From Bugula neritina (lineage: Eukaryota; Bryozoa; Gymnolaemata; Cheilostomatida; Bugulidae): DNA of 64,000 nt. The stretch lies in contig OZ037766.1 of assembly GCA_964035545.1 (NCBI GenBank), forward strand, positions 27,692,173 to 27,756,172. Direction: 5' to 3'. A program made the translations under genes and the position numbers. Within the stretch, counting starts at the first letter, position 1. Every line of letters starts with the position of its first letter. Positions 47,633 through 60,231 of the stretch are shown here, one piece after another. The notes below the pieces were generated by a model. That model saw nothing but the letters and a program-made list of their open reading frames with translations. It was not told where the DNA came from and ran no database searches.

Positions 47633-47736
47633 TATACATGTGCATGTTGCTATACATGTGCATGTTGCTATACATGTGTATGTTGCTATACATGTGTATG
47701 TTGCTATACATGTGTATGTTGCTATACATGTGTATA
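47633..47736 (+). repeat. 18-bp minisatellite
   Basis: Six near-perfect copies of TATACATGTG(C/T)ATGTTGC. The period is a multiple of three and creates false ORFs on both strands. Confidence 0.95.
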
Positions 47737-48738
47737 AGGCGATTTGCATTCACCGAGAAAATCATTCACAAAACATTATTTATTTTTGTTTTAAAGGAAT
47801 CTTTTATTAAAAATACAAATTTGTATTTCCATCAATACACTAAGTGGTTTAATATATTTATATTTTTAAGGCAAAACTTATGTCAATATATTACTACTGC
47901 AAGTTTTACCCAACCCTTGGTCACAAAACTATTACTATGATAGTAGGAAATGCCAACTTCTAATGAACTCATGACTCATAGTAACATTTATAACTTATTT
48001 ATACTGTTATAATTATAGTTATTTGATGTAATGCACAATACACATAATGCAGTAACCACTAATAACTATTCAAGTAAAGTACTAAGTTACCATTAAGTTG
48101 TATTTTGTTTTAAATAGCCAATATAATTGATATACCCAAAAAGCTGGAAAGAGTTTTCAAATAGTGTTGAGTTAGATCAACATAAACTTTCAACTCGTAT
48201 ACAGAACTTTTATTTGCATTCAGATACTAAGTATTTATATATTGCATTCAACTACAATATTTTCCCCTATACCAACACCTCACTCATTCTAAACACTAAA
48301 TGAAAACAATATAGCAATTATTACAAATTTATTTCAATATAGTTATAACATACATTGATAATATTATAATGAAGCCTACAATGTGTGGAGGCTTTACAAA
48401 AATGCGTCTGAAAATATGATATTTCAGTCACATGTATTGAAAATACATTTTCTAAAAACTGTTACACAATTATTCAAAAATGCAAACAGAGTTCCCAAAC
48501 TTTTTCTCCATTTTTGTTTACATAAACCTTCATGGTCATATTCCTGCAATAGAAAAGAGGAGACAACTTTTCATCACAAATATGATAGTAATAACCTAAG
48601 CTATATCTTTTGTTGTAAACTATTTAACATCAATATAGTAGTATCAGCATTATCAAAATATTATAAATAGGAAATTTTTCACTTATGTGAATTTTTTGTT
48701 AGGCTCTGTTGGCTTTATTATAAGCCCATGCTTACTTA

Positions 48739-48789
48739 AAGTTATATTACAAATATAACTTCAAGTAAATTATATTTGTAATATAACTT
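48739..48789. repeat. AT-rich inverted repeat
   Basis: AGTTATATTACAAATATAA at about 48739-48757 recurs as its reverse complement about 12 bp later, giving a 19-bp perfect stem. Possibly a 3' UTR/transcript-end hairpin or a transposon relic. Confidence 0.5.
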
Positions 48790-48970
48790 ACTTAAATTTA
48801 TTACAGATAATATATATTTACTATTATTGTATTATGTGTAAAACAAAATATTATTTTATGATGGAACTAGCCAAGCAAGTATATAAGTCACCACAGTTAA
48901 TTACAGCTATTGTAATTCCGCTTCACCAGTTTTACAAAAAACGTAGGGTACTATTTGAAAAGTCTAACAC

Positions 48971-51900
48971 CTACTTTGGTTGTCCGCTCCCTGATGGAAA
49001 AGAGATCTCTCTGGAAGTGTCAGATCTACAAGAAGCAAATAGATAATAGAGGTGCTATAGATATACTATCATCAGTAATTTATTAATTGGCATTGTATCA
49101 ATTTGTTTTCTGAGTTATATACTAAACAAACAACAGAACAGTCAAACCTACAACAGCACTATAGTTGTTATCACCTTGTAGTAAAGAAATCTCCCTCAGC
49201 ACTGTTAACAGAAAGTGTAGGCACGTTCAGTGAGGAAGTGTCAGCAGGGGTGTCAATAGATATATCAACTGAAGGCTCATCTGATCGGCTGCCGCCAGAG
49301 CCATTAGATTGGTCAGCAACATGGTGGTTTGATTGGCCAGAATTTGATCCATCTGATTGGTCGGCATTTGAACCATCTGATTGGCCAGCATTCGAGCTAT
49401 CTGATTGGCCGGCATTCGAGTCATCTGATTGGCCAGTTGAAAGGCCAGTAGAAACAGTGGCTGTGCAGTCAGCAGATGTAGTTGCTGTGTGGTTAAAAGA
49501 GTCAGCACCAGAGCTTTTAGTCAGATTGTTGATGGGACTGTCCGTAGAACTGCTGGCTAATAAGTCAACGGAACTATCAGCAAAAGTCTCAGAAGGAGTC
49601 CCAATGAGAGTGTTAATAGTGGTGTTAGATGACGTCACTGCAGTGATAAACCTCTCTTCAGAGAGGTCATTGCTAGTTAGTATACTAGTGCTGTCTTTCT
49701 CTCTAGAGCTCATGTTACCTGTTGCTAAAGTCAAATCAAAATTTACATAAAGACAACAATCAAATACATTACAAATTATGCTAAACTTAATAAAGAAATC
49801 TCCAACTTTTTAATGAATTAAAAATCGTTATAGACGTTGGTAAAAATATCCAAGTTTTTATCTTCTGTCATAATTAGTACACTATTAATATAAATAACAC
49901 AAGTAAATTCTGCAAGCAATATTTTCTCACTTATACTGAAAGAAGTGTCTCCCTCATTTTCTCTTTTATCTTCCTGCATTGAACTGGAGTTGTCCCTCCA
50001 TACTCCGAGAGAGCAATGTTTGGCTTGTTTAGCCGGACAGCTGTTGCAACTTTTCTCACTCTCAGATAGAGGGCGTTTGGCAGCTTTTTGTGAAAAGAGT
50101 CTGTTTGGAGTGTGCACAGTTGACGTTGACCTGCAACAAATCATGTCAAGGTCAATTAATATATGTCAAACAAGTATACTCATTTCACTTGACCACAATA
50201 CTATTTAAATATACTGAAAAGTTGAATTCTACAATAAGTGTTTTGCAAAAAGTGACTGCTTTTTACTGCAATAATTAGAATATCTTAGGTGTAGGAGATA
50301 ACTGAGAATTAAAGAATTGTCTTCACATAGTATTACTAAATTATAGCATTGATGTATAAAAGATAATGTATGGCTGTGTACTATAAACCTACATCTACAT
50401 AGATTTAAACTATGAAGAAGAGTTGGTTTTACATCAAGAACTGCTGACCCCTCAAATATTTTGCCATGATAGAATTTATTGCTATATAAACTTGAAGCGC
50501 ATCTATTAACAATGGGCAGCATTAGGTAACTGGTAATATAAACTTTCACACAACTGCAAACAGATGCCTGGAACACAGTCTAAACTTACCCTACAGATAC
50601 GGGGTCTGCGCTATACCCCGCTGTAACAAAGTACGGAGGTGTATGGCCCGCATATGACAATGCGTTCACATACTCTGTAGTCTCGCCATCATTCTCATTG
50701 TTAGTCATGGCATCACTATACGTAGATGAGAAATCGCTAGTCAACACTGACTGGTCTGTACCACCACCCCTATCTGAATACAGAGTCAAGAAACAAGGCT
50801 AAATGAAATTTCATTGGTTAACTATGATTTCCTATGATTGTAAGCATATGGATAATTAAATGGATTATTGAGCCCTAAATGCATCTAAAAATGTTCTTAA
50901 AGGGTTCTTTTATGGAAACAATGAATTATTTTAGTATTCATAGCATAAAAAATTTCTAAAACTTTTCCAAACATCACATGTGTCTATCTACGAAACTTAC
51001 TTAAAATCAACAACAGCATCGATATACTTCAATTGATCAAAACAAAAAAAGTATAAATTCTCTTGAAAACTAACCAAGATTGTTTGAAATTGTAAGGCAT
51101 GCACTACTATCAGCAGTGTTGTCTATAGTTGGCTTGTTTTCTGCTACATCGCATATAATTGGCTCATTTACTGATGTAGCAGACCACTCTGCGACAGCTT
51201 CATGCTCAGTATTCCTATCAGGTGGAGACAACTTCACTGGTGGTGTTCGAACACTGCCGGCTGAGCTGCAACAAAAGTAATTATGTTTTACTAAAGCAAA
51301 GCTAAATCTTCTAATTTATAATAGAAGAGCTAAAATATAACAGAAAGCTAAATAGCAATAATAGCTATAATAGCAAGCTAAATCTTCTAATAAGTAACTC
51401 TCTATAATTTTTATTTAGTTTTATAAGCCGCAGTGTAACATTAGTGATATCATGCTATGTTATCAGAATCAATATTGATTTAAAACTGATTTTAAGTAAT
51501 TATGTCACCAATAACCATAGTTACACTTGCACTTAAATTATTAAAGACACTGTTTTATAATCTACACTACGATAAAATATTAAAATATGCCAAAATATAC
51601 ACAATAATATATTCTGTAATTAAAAAGAAATGGGTTATGTTGATAGCTATTTCAGCAAATAAAATTTTTACCCTATAGAGTAATCCCAATCTTCTTCTCT
51701 TGCAGAAGAATCTTTATTTACAATATTGTCAGATCCAGGTTGACTCTCTTCATGACTTGACTCAGCATCACTGTACTGTGACTCATCATCTTCTGAGTCA
51801 TCCGTTACTTTAGAATTTGTCTCCTCTTCTCCTGTGAATAGGATTAAAGTATCTCGTACAGCAATGAGCAACCTTAACAACAGACAGTTTCAACTAAATG

Positions 51901-54265
51901 TATGAAAATGGTCAATTTAATTTAACATAATTGATAACATAAAAAAATTTAAAAAACAATTCCTAACAATTTGTAGCCACTTGAAATCTTTTTATTATAA
52001 TTTTTAGCACACTCTTACAAGAAACATAAAAGCTGGAAATGCTCTCAAGGCTTAAAGCTTTGAAACTTGTAAAATCATAATTATACTGCCTTGCAAAAAG
52101 CAAAATGTAAAGTTGGTGAATTAAATAAAGTATAAAATGATCATACTTATATCTTCATAATCAAAGTATCGTAACTGCAGTCGGCCATCTTCAGTGGAAG
52201 TGATATTACACTCTTTTCCTAAATACATAACTTTCTCTGTCCTTTGCCTGCATAATACGTTTAATACATATAATACATATAATACATATAATACGTACAA
52301 TGCATATAATACGTATGACTCTCTATTATTGTGTAGCACACAGAAATGCTGATTAACAACATTTTTCAGAAGGATATGCTGCAATGTATATAATATTTTT
52401 CCACACATAAATTTCAGCCTCAAAATAGATTTATTAGATATAGATTGTTTTTAAATCCAAACTTTGACTATTGATGGAATCAGCTAAAAACCATATATAA
52501 ACAGTCTTCAACTTAGCTAATATAAATGTTCAAAATTATCCATCATTTATATTGAAATTAATACAGCCCTTGACTACCCAAGGCTTATTATGTAACTGAA
52601 ATATTGTTCTCTTGTTACTTTCCATATTCACTGGCTACATATGAAAGGACTGGCCATGTATTCAAACCAAAATCTTACTGTAGGGCACTACCGTGGCATG
52701 CAAATATTTACATTACGTACAAGAAACATGCAAACACAAATTAAAATAATTATATAATAGCATATAATCAGTTTCAATATTAACTTTGAATTTACAAATG
52801 GTGCATACTTGTGTGACGTGATCCCATTGGCTGGACTACATGGACTAGCAGATGTTTCTCCATAAGTCAATAGAGTTGGTCTTTCCTTAGTAAAAGTTGT
52901 TTGTGAAGAGATCAATTCTGTGTTTGGAAAGCCTAACAAATAAAATACCATTACTATAACAATGGTAACATCTCTCTAAATCTCGTGAAACAGCATAAAA
53001 GATTTGAATTGATGCAAGGCGTAAACACAAATCTAGGAGTAACAACTTAAGGAGAAATTCAGTGCAAGTATGAATATAGCTGCCAGTTCATTGTGGAACT
53101 CTTAGCTAGCCTGTAAGTGTGTAGACTCATTAAAAATCTCGCAGCTAATGCAGTAACTCTATCACTTACTGAAAAAGCGTTTTGCTTGAGTTGCAAGTTT
53201 ACTTTTAGTTTGCAGACAACCGCTACTTGTAGATGAAAAGCTACCAAAGTTCAATGGTTTCTCATCCTACAGAAATATGAAACATCATGGACACAAATCA
53301 TTACACAATAACACATATTTGATAGATTAGTTGGATTTCTTGCTGTTAATTTTAGTTTCTTGTTGAGTTAGAACAATTTTGCTATTATTGCTGCATCATG
53401 CCGACTGTTGGGTTTTGTTGTGCAGTAGCATTTCAACAAATTTTTAAATAGACCCTTTTTTACTTCTAGAAGATAGTTTATAAATGAGAGAGTGGTAAAG
53501 TCAGCATCATCTATTCGAAACGATCATCTTAAATACATACATTATAAATATTAGTGATACTATGCTATAAATTATCAAAATAAAGAAAGTGGATATAACT
53601 TCTGAGAAACCTGAATCTTTGTAAACATTAGCATATTATTGTCACGTTTCAGAAATAAAGTGTATATTAAAGAATTATATTATAGCTCAGTGGCATAAGC
53701 TATTCATTTAGGTCTTATGTGATGGTAGCAAGACAGTAAGCACAACTGCATATTTTGCATGGCCGGGATTTCTTGGTAGTCAGAAAATATTGAGCATAAG
53801 TATATATAAAAATTTAATTGTTTAAGTGCAAAGAAAATAATGAAAATGTATGAAGAATAATTGTAGAATTTGTTTCTAAAGACTGTCTTATAGAGAGTTA
53901 TTATTTCATTTTATAAAAAGCTGCTTTATTTTAGTTCTACAAAGCATTGGAAGGTATTCTACCTAATTCATGCAACTTTGAAATAATATTTAAAAGGTAA
54001 TCAATATATTCACCTTCATCCATGTGTTGACTAGCGAGTCATCAGCTGACGACAGTTTCTGAGTCTGTGACCCAGAATGTTTGAGGGGAACTTCATCTCC
54101 CCCGCACTGCTTGCTAGCAAATGGCGGAGTTGAGTTTTTCAACTTTGAAAAGAAATTTGAGCCTGAAGGAGCTTGCATAGACTGAGAACTTAGACCACTC
54201 CAACTGAGTGATAGCCCTTTCCCTTTACTCAAGGCGGAGGGGGTATCTGCACTGTCCTTAGTCAT
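48971..54265 (-). CDS. Unrecognised acidic Ser/Thr-rich protein, complete
   Basis: Ten exons: 54265-54014, 53266-53170, 52932-52809, 52247-52147, 51831-51672, 51265-51075, 50773-50590, 50130-49931, 49724-49175, 49025-48971 (TAG). Phases close to 637 aa. The last junction (ACAAG then GTGATA) is the least certain; without splicing the frame would end at a TGA at 49173-49171. I do not recognise the family. The N-terminus (1-130) is Ser/Lys-rich (LSLSWSGLSSQS, SNFFSKLKNSTPPF). A compact, conserved-looking core sits around 162-192 (VMYLGKECNITSTEDGRLQL, then RYFDYEDI). It is followed by an acidic stretch (about 193-245, DDSEDDESQYSDAESSHEES), Pro-directed sites (RTPPVKLSPP), a KRPLSESEK basic patch, and a Ser/Thr/Asn-rich tail with an 8-residue repeat. 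No signal peptide or membrane segment. It looks like an intrinsically disordered, probably nuclear, phosphorylated protein. The exon 4-5 donor has a GG/G choice resolved by phase. Confidence 0.72.
49290..49445 (-). repeat. 24-bp coding tandem repeat in the unknown gene
   Basis: About six copies of a 24-bp unit (plus strand: TTGGCC(A/G)GCATTCGAG(T/C)(C/A)(A/T)T plus 4 bases) encode an 8-residue period, GQSD(G/S)SNA, in exon 49175-49724. The expansion stays in frame. Confidence 0.88.
52255..52316. repeat. (ATAATACAT)n short tandem repeat
   Basis: Six to seven copies of ATACATATA/ATACGTATA words directly upstream, in transcript sense, of the acceptor of exon 52247-52147 of the unknown gene. Confidence 0.85.
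53267..54013 (-). other. First intron of the unknown gene
   Basis: A 747-bp AT-rich intron; nothing recognised. Confidence 0.6.
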
Positions 54266-55049
54266 AATGTTGCAATTTGTTTCAGAAATACTTAGTACAA
54301 TATAGGCTAAACTCTACAGAAAATAAATGATTCAAAAGTGAGAAATACTTTTCATCGTTTGAATTTTATTCACAATCAAATAAAATGATATGCTATTTAA
54401 ATATTTCAGAGAATTTTGAAAATTTCTAACAAATTATTATAATATTTATATGAATTTTTATTGAAACCAATTAAAATTTTCTCTACTTTGAATTTTATAA
54501 ATTTCAAAAATTATTATTAATTTTTGCTTATTATTTGTAGCTGAAGCACTGAAAATCGTAGCAAATCTGTGACATCACTGCTGAATGTACACATGCATAA
54601 CTCTGCTTTCCGTGTAAATTAACTGATTTATTCATGGAAAATCTGCATTGTATTGTGACAATGCATCATCAACCATGCAAACTAGCTGACATTTATATTA
54701 TATTAACAACATACAGTATAATATTATTATAATTAGTAGTTGATGATATTAGCACAACATTGATGAAGTTTTAATATTAAGTTATTGTATACTATAACTT
54801 TTTATTTCTTAAAAATGGATAGCTTATTACAGTAAGATATGCTGCAGGGAGGGGAAGGGTGGGCAATGGAGATAAAAATGTTTGAACTGGAAACAGTGAA
54901 CAGCAAACTAATGTTACTTAAAAATTGTTTCTTCAACAAAAGCCTATTTATAGACTGGTGAAGAATTAAAGGTGTCTAGCATTATACCTGCAGTGACTAG
55001 TGAAGCATTAAGTTACATTGTATGTAAGCATAACTCCTGCAGCTATAAT

Positions 55050-55195
55050 TTTACCTGCGCAGTACAGTGCTACAGTGCTACCTGCATATTATAAAATTAC
55101 CTGCATACTGCAGCATTACCTGCACACTATAGCATTACCTGCATACTACAATATTACCTGCATACTACAGTGTTAATTGCATTATCCAGTACTAC
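55050..55195 (+). repeat. About 19-bp minisatellite (TACCTGCATACTACAG)
   Basis: About six copies of ATTACCTGCATACTACAG(C/T) with small indels. Confidence 0.85.
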
Positions 55196-56582
55196 CTACT
55201 ACTTAATTGTTACTTATTTGTCATTTTCCACACCTTTAATAAATTTTTCCAAATTTCTAAATAATCCACTTGATTATTTAAAATTTGCAGTTTTGCATGT
55301 ACAAGTTTATTGTTATCAATATATTTATCTATGTAAACTGTAACTAATATTAATTATCATTGAGTGGGCTTACTGGAAGTTTAAACTATCCAGTTCCATT
55401 AAACTCACCATTCTAATGCATCCATCATAATACTAGTTTTATGAACCTTTGAACAAGGGATTGCACTCTTGATATGGCAATATGACTTCTCTGAATAATT
55501 TTATGGTACCCTATGAAAGATCACCAAAAAGATGATAATGTTTTACCTACACTACCTATATAATATGTAAATATTATTTTGAAAATGGCAGAAAAATTTA
55601 CATTTTGTATGCATTTTGAAATTACAGTAAAAGCAAAAGTTAATTTTGTTATAGCTGTAGTTTTGTGTATGGAGAAAACATACAGTCGGAAGATTTATAC
55701 AGCTGGGAACGTGAAAAAGCCCTATGCTGAAAGCACGGTCTATAAGCTATAACTATAATTTTCATATATTTTTGTAGACTATGAGGGAAGAATACAGTTT
55801 ATTATGTAGGTACTCTGTACTTGAAATAATCGTGGAGAAAAGACAATTCCTAAAGATGACTCTTGAGTAGAGTTTTAACATCACTAAAACAAAATTGATA
55901 CTTGAAATTGCTGTAGGACTTTATACCTATATGACCTAAAATCCAAATTATTGTAAAGAGAAAGAAAGTGGACTAGCTAGATCTAATTATAGCTCCGTAT
56001 CTGAGTGAAACCAAAGGGTAGAGGCGCTGCCAAGTTTCTGAATCACTGTGACTAAATTGGGCTATACAGGAAACCGTTTGATTTAAGAATCGCTAGATGC
56101 GATACAAAGTTTAGGGTCATCAAATGCAGTGCTGGTGTTTACTCTATTGCCCAAACTCCAAACCTCGGCACATAAAAAAGAACCAGTGATTTCATACCTT
56201 GTGCTGCATTAAGTCATAGCTCCTGATGAATAATTTCGTGTGTATAGTAAACAACCTCATAAAAAAGTAGTGTGTGATTTCATGAAAATAGTTTGGGTTT
56301 AAGCCTCACATTTAAGACTCAGAGTTGACCAAGTAGCTATTGGGTGAAACAAACGTTACCATAACGGCTATCAGTATCACTATCAAATAACGGTAATCCA
56401 TTAACAGAATGAGGACGTCCTTCTTTACAACGCCATCTGCCACCTGGGACTGTTTAATTTTATCAGTTAATTACTTTAATTTAATGTGTTCTTGACTATC
56501 AACATTGTGATTATATTTGTTATGTTGAAGAAAGAGCAATATCAATATGAATATGAGATTGAGACGTGTACTCACTCACTTA

Positions 56583-56875
56583 CTGATAGTAGTAGTACTA
56601 CTAGTACTAGTAGTAGTAGTAGTAGTAGTAGTAGTACTACTAGTAGTACTAGTAATACTAGTAGTAGTAGTACTACTACTAGTAGTACTAGTACAGCAGT
56701 AGTAGTACTAGTAGTAGTACAGCAGCAGCAGTAGTAGTAGTAGTACTAGTGCAGCAGTAGTAGAAGGCTACTAGTACAGCAGCAGTAGTAGTAGTACTAG
56801 TACAACAGCATTAGCAGTAGCAGTAGTAGTACTAGTAGTGGTAGTAGTATCAGTACTACTAGTAGTAGTATTTCA
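56583..56875. repeat. (AGT)n/(ACT)n self-complementary trinucleotide repeat
   Basis: About 290 bp of (AGT)n alternating with its reverse complement (ACT)n and CAG interruptions. AGTACT is itself palindromic, so the tract can fold into many hairpins. The poly-Ser frame across it is an artefact. Confidence 0.95.
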
Positions 56876-58144
56876 ATTTTAATTTTCAAATCTAAGTTGA
56901 ATATAAAAAACTGTCTGATAAACTTGAAGTATATTAAATTTAATATACTTCTAGTCATACTATATTCACTTATTAATATTTAGTTAAATTGACATTGAAA
57001 TTCATAATAATTATGGTAATATCATCAATATATTAAATTTTAAGTTAGTTTTGCTGAGTAAATAATGAAATTTAAAAATTTAAAATTGTTATTTGTTATT
57101 AATATTATAAACTTAAAGTTAAAAAGATATTGTATCATGAATGAATATTTAAAATTAGGATAATCATAGTCACCTTATGGCCTATGGCCTAGTCCCAGGG
57201 GCTATGTCTATTAGTATTGAAGATGTATTTAAAAAATTGTTTGCTTTCAAAAGCATACTTTTAACTTTAATGCCAAACATATTTATTTTATGAGCACAGG
57301 CTGAGTAAAAATTTACATCTTTGCACCTAGGTAGCTAGGCTACTGTTGGTAAGCCTAAAGTCCTCCGACTGACTGCAAAACAACGTAAAACATTAAAGGT
57401 TTTTAGTATCATTGTTGAAATGTAATAAACATGGTCAAAATTTCACTTCAAATACACCTTATTTTGGCCATTTTGTCTTTCTATTTTGTTTAAAATGATA
57501 TTTCTAATTTGCTTTAAATTGGTTCACAGTATCAGCAAAGAAAAATAAGTAGCGTAGTTACTTTTTAATTGTGAATGGTTGTGTTAAATCACCATATTTT
57601 GTGTTACAGCAAAAGAAATAAGTACAAACAATTAGTATAAAATCCAATTCGATTGAATCCCTAATAGAGTTCCTCTTGTATCTCATATTGAATAATTCTG
57701 TTTACAACAAAAGCATCATGGTAAAAATTACTTGGTGTTGGTAATTATTAGCATGAAATGGTTGAAGGGTGTTACAGTTTTTGAGATTAGCAATAATCAA
57801 AACTAATTATTGTGGTTGTGATTATAAACATCTTCAGATTTATTGCTAACATAAATTAGAATGTGTTGACAGATTAGATTAGATTTGAATTTCAAATACA
57901 TACAGTATATAAACCATAGAAAAGTTCTATGCTTTGGACCAATTGATAAACCTATAAATTGTATCTAGTTTTGTTTTCTATTAATGACACAGAAATCACA
58001 ATTCTTTCAACTTGCTTACTGTAAGATTTATTATGTAGATCATTTCTTTGATTCGATTTTCATCTTTATTTCAGCATTTGTTTGGGCTTGATCACTTAAT
58101 CATAATAAAAGATCTGAGTTTATTTAAAGACTTTGCTGATAGAT

Positions 58145-60231
58145 ATGGCATCTACGACAGTTCCTGATGGTACGTTCAGTTCTCTTATCTTTTAAGTTGC
58201 TCCACTATATGATGCACATTTATGCTCATGCTAGTAAAAAAAAACAATGAATCGCAACACAACATTCGGTGAAAATCAAGTGTCATAAACAGTCATGCAA
58301 AAAATTTTTCCCCCTCACTAAAAACAAATTTAGAACTTGGTCAACACAAGTTGTGTGAGGTAAACTGTTCATGCTGTCGAGGGTGTGCGCTTGCTGACTC
58401 TTTACTCTCTTTGTAAAGCGCCACCTCCTTCATACGACACGTTGCTAGAGGAAGGCAAGCTGAAGACAGGAGACCATAGCCAGGATGCAGCATTATCGGG
58501 AGCTCTGGTGGACCCTGACACAACCACCCCTGTGGCCGGAGGCACTGATAGTGACTCTGCTATATTCAGTAGCTGCAGAGAGGGGGTAACTCTAGTGTTG
58601 GGATGTGGCTGTGGAATACTAGCCTGTCTGGGTTTAGGATTAGCTCTGCCCATAGTTGAGATATACTTCGGTGAGTTTAAGCTGGAGAAAGGACATTATA
58701 AGCTCTAGATTTGCAGCTTATTACTCAATACGCAAATGTTGAAACTAATAAAAAGAAAATGGTTGAACGTGATAGAATAAAATGCTGAACATTTTTAAAT
58801 TGTGTAAATGAAAACATTATACGGATTTTATTTTAGATTATACATGCGTTGCCTTCAATGCACCAAAACTGTTAACTGGAAGGAGTATTTTATTGAGCAG
58901 CTAGTATCTTAGAAAACCCTTTTTTTGAGCCAAGTTATTTGTTTCTGGACTGCAGTTTCTTAATTCTAACCACAAGTTGCTTCTACAGTTTTACTATTTT
59001 AAGCGTATTTGCAGTGTTGGTTGGCAATAACATTGCCTTGATGCATATATTATATATTTCATATGAAACTAAATTACCAGCATAAATTTTTATCTATAAT
59101 CACTACTAGTTTAGAGCACTGCACCAGATTCTAGCAATCAACCAATTGAAACTTTACTGTAAAGTATTTCTACATATCTATGTGTTATGAAGCAACCATA
59201 CAGTCATGTGTTGTGTTGGTCCTATTGCCAGTTTTATTAGGGATGATTTTATACTGTAGGACATGAGTATTTGGATTTATGTCCAGCTCAGCAATTGCTC
59301 CCAGTCTATCTCATTGTGTCGGGCTCAGTGATGGGACTCGCAGTGTCTGGTGGAACAGGCTCTAAGGCTAAGAGTTCAGGTTAGTTTTAACTTCTAATAT
59401 CAGCTCATTTTAGTTTACGTAAGATTTTGCGATTTTTTCTCAACTTCATATTTTATATTTGATGTTTAAGGAAAAAATACTTTGCAATGAAATGTTAGTG
59501 CCCTGCACACCTCTACATTGTACGTTATATAATTCTTACTACCTGCACACCTCTAGCTGTCACCATTGCTTTTTATACTTTGTAGATGATGATGACTCTG
59601 CAGGAAAATGCTGTCGGTGGTGTGTTGTCAGCATTTTATTTCTATTTTTATTTGTATGGCTGATTTGCGGTGAGTTTTTACTGTTTGTTAAATTTAGTTA
59701 ATTTTGTTTGTTGCATGGCAATTCTACTCAACTTAGCTGTTCCTCTTGAAATCTTTGTGAATCAACCACTCAGATTTTAAATCAACTGGTTTTATAATTT
59801 GACATTTCAATGGAATAACATGCGTACTTGAAGCAGTACTCTTTTGATGTCATTATTACTGACAACACGATTTATTCTTTCAAACAGGAAGTGTTTGGGT
59901 GTTTCAAATGAAAGAGTGTGATGGAGCTGTGACCAACACGACAAGTTCAAAGCATTGCTTTACATCAAGCTATTTCGTTCTCGCAGCTAGTGAGCTTGGT
60001 TTGCTTGGCCCTACCAAGATTGAGTTTTGTGACATATTTATTTATAATTTGGCATATTGGACAATTATAACCAAGTGGATTCTGATTGGTTGTTGCCTGT
60101 TGATTGCTGTTGCGATAGTAGTTGCTTCATCCGTATCGAAATGGTGCAAGGAAGATGATGAACAAGGCTCTACTCACAGTAATCAGGAAGACACCCCTGT
60201 TCAGTTGACTTCTATCAACGAAGCTACTTAG
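58145..60231 (+). CDS. TMEM272-like four-pass membrane protein with PPPSY motif, complete
   Basis: Five exons: 58145-58169, 58419-58670, 59260-59379, 59586-59669, 59888-60231 (TAG); 274 aa, phase 1 at every junction. The N-terminal cytosolic segment has PPPSYDTL at residues 10-17, a PPxY ligand for WW domains (NEDD4-type E3 ligases). Four hydrophobic segments are visible: about 65-90, 105-121, 143-160 and 218-240. The segment GHEYLDLCPAQQLLPVYLIV before TM2 and the C(R)W..SILFLFLFVWLICGSVWVF block in TM3 match the uncharacterised TMEM272-like family (vertebrate TMEM272 and many invertebrate paralogues). The family has no known biochemical activity. A Cys pair lies in the loop between TM3 and TM4, and the acidic C-tail is DDEQGSTHSNQED. 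Uniform phase-1 introns are compatible with exon shuffling. The PPxY is outside the family core, so a ubiquitin-regulated trafficking role is inference. Confidence 0.83.

Larger units (their letters stand above)
47355..48970. other. Convergent intergenic region (Ig-domain gene and unknown gene)
   Basis: Between facing stop codons; should contain both 3' UTRs. Includes the 18-bp minisatellite at 47633 and an AT hairpin at 48739-48789. No coding exon supported. Confidence 0.55.
54266..58144. other. Divergent intergenic region with simple repeats
   Basis: A 3.9-kb region between two divergent start codons. Besides the minisatellite at 55050 and the AGT repeat at 56583 I see only AT-rich sequence. 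No TATA box is convincing for either gene. Confidence 0.55.

Noticed and set aside
48834-49046. Plus-strand 70-codon ORF
   Set aside because: Overlaps the last minus-strand exon of the unknown gene (48971-49025), which is supported by phase and a good acceptor; no support for the plus frame.
49103-49750. Plus-strand 215-codon ORF with DWPAFE repeats
   Set aside because: Antisense shadow of the coding 24-bp repeat in the minus-strand exon 49175-49724; no splice or start context.
56486-56734. Poly-Ser/Thr ORF
   Set aside because: Translation of the AGT trinucleotide repeat; no exon context.
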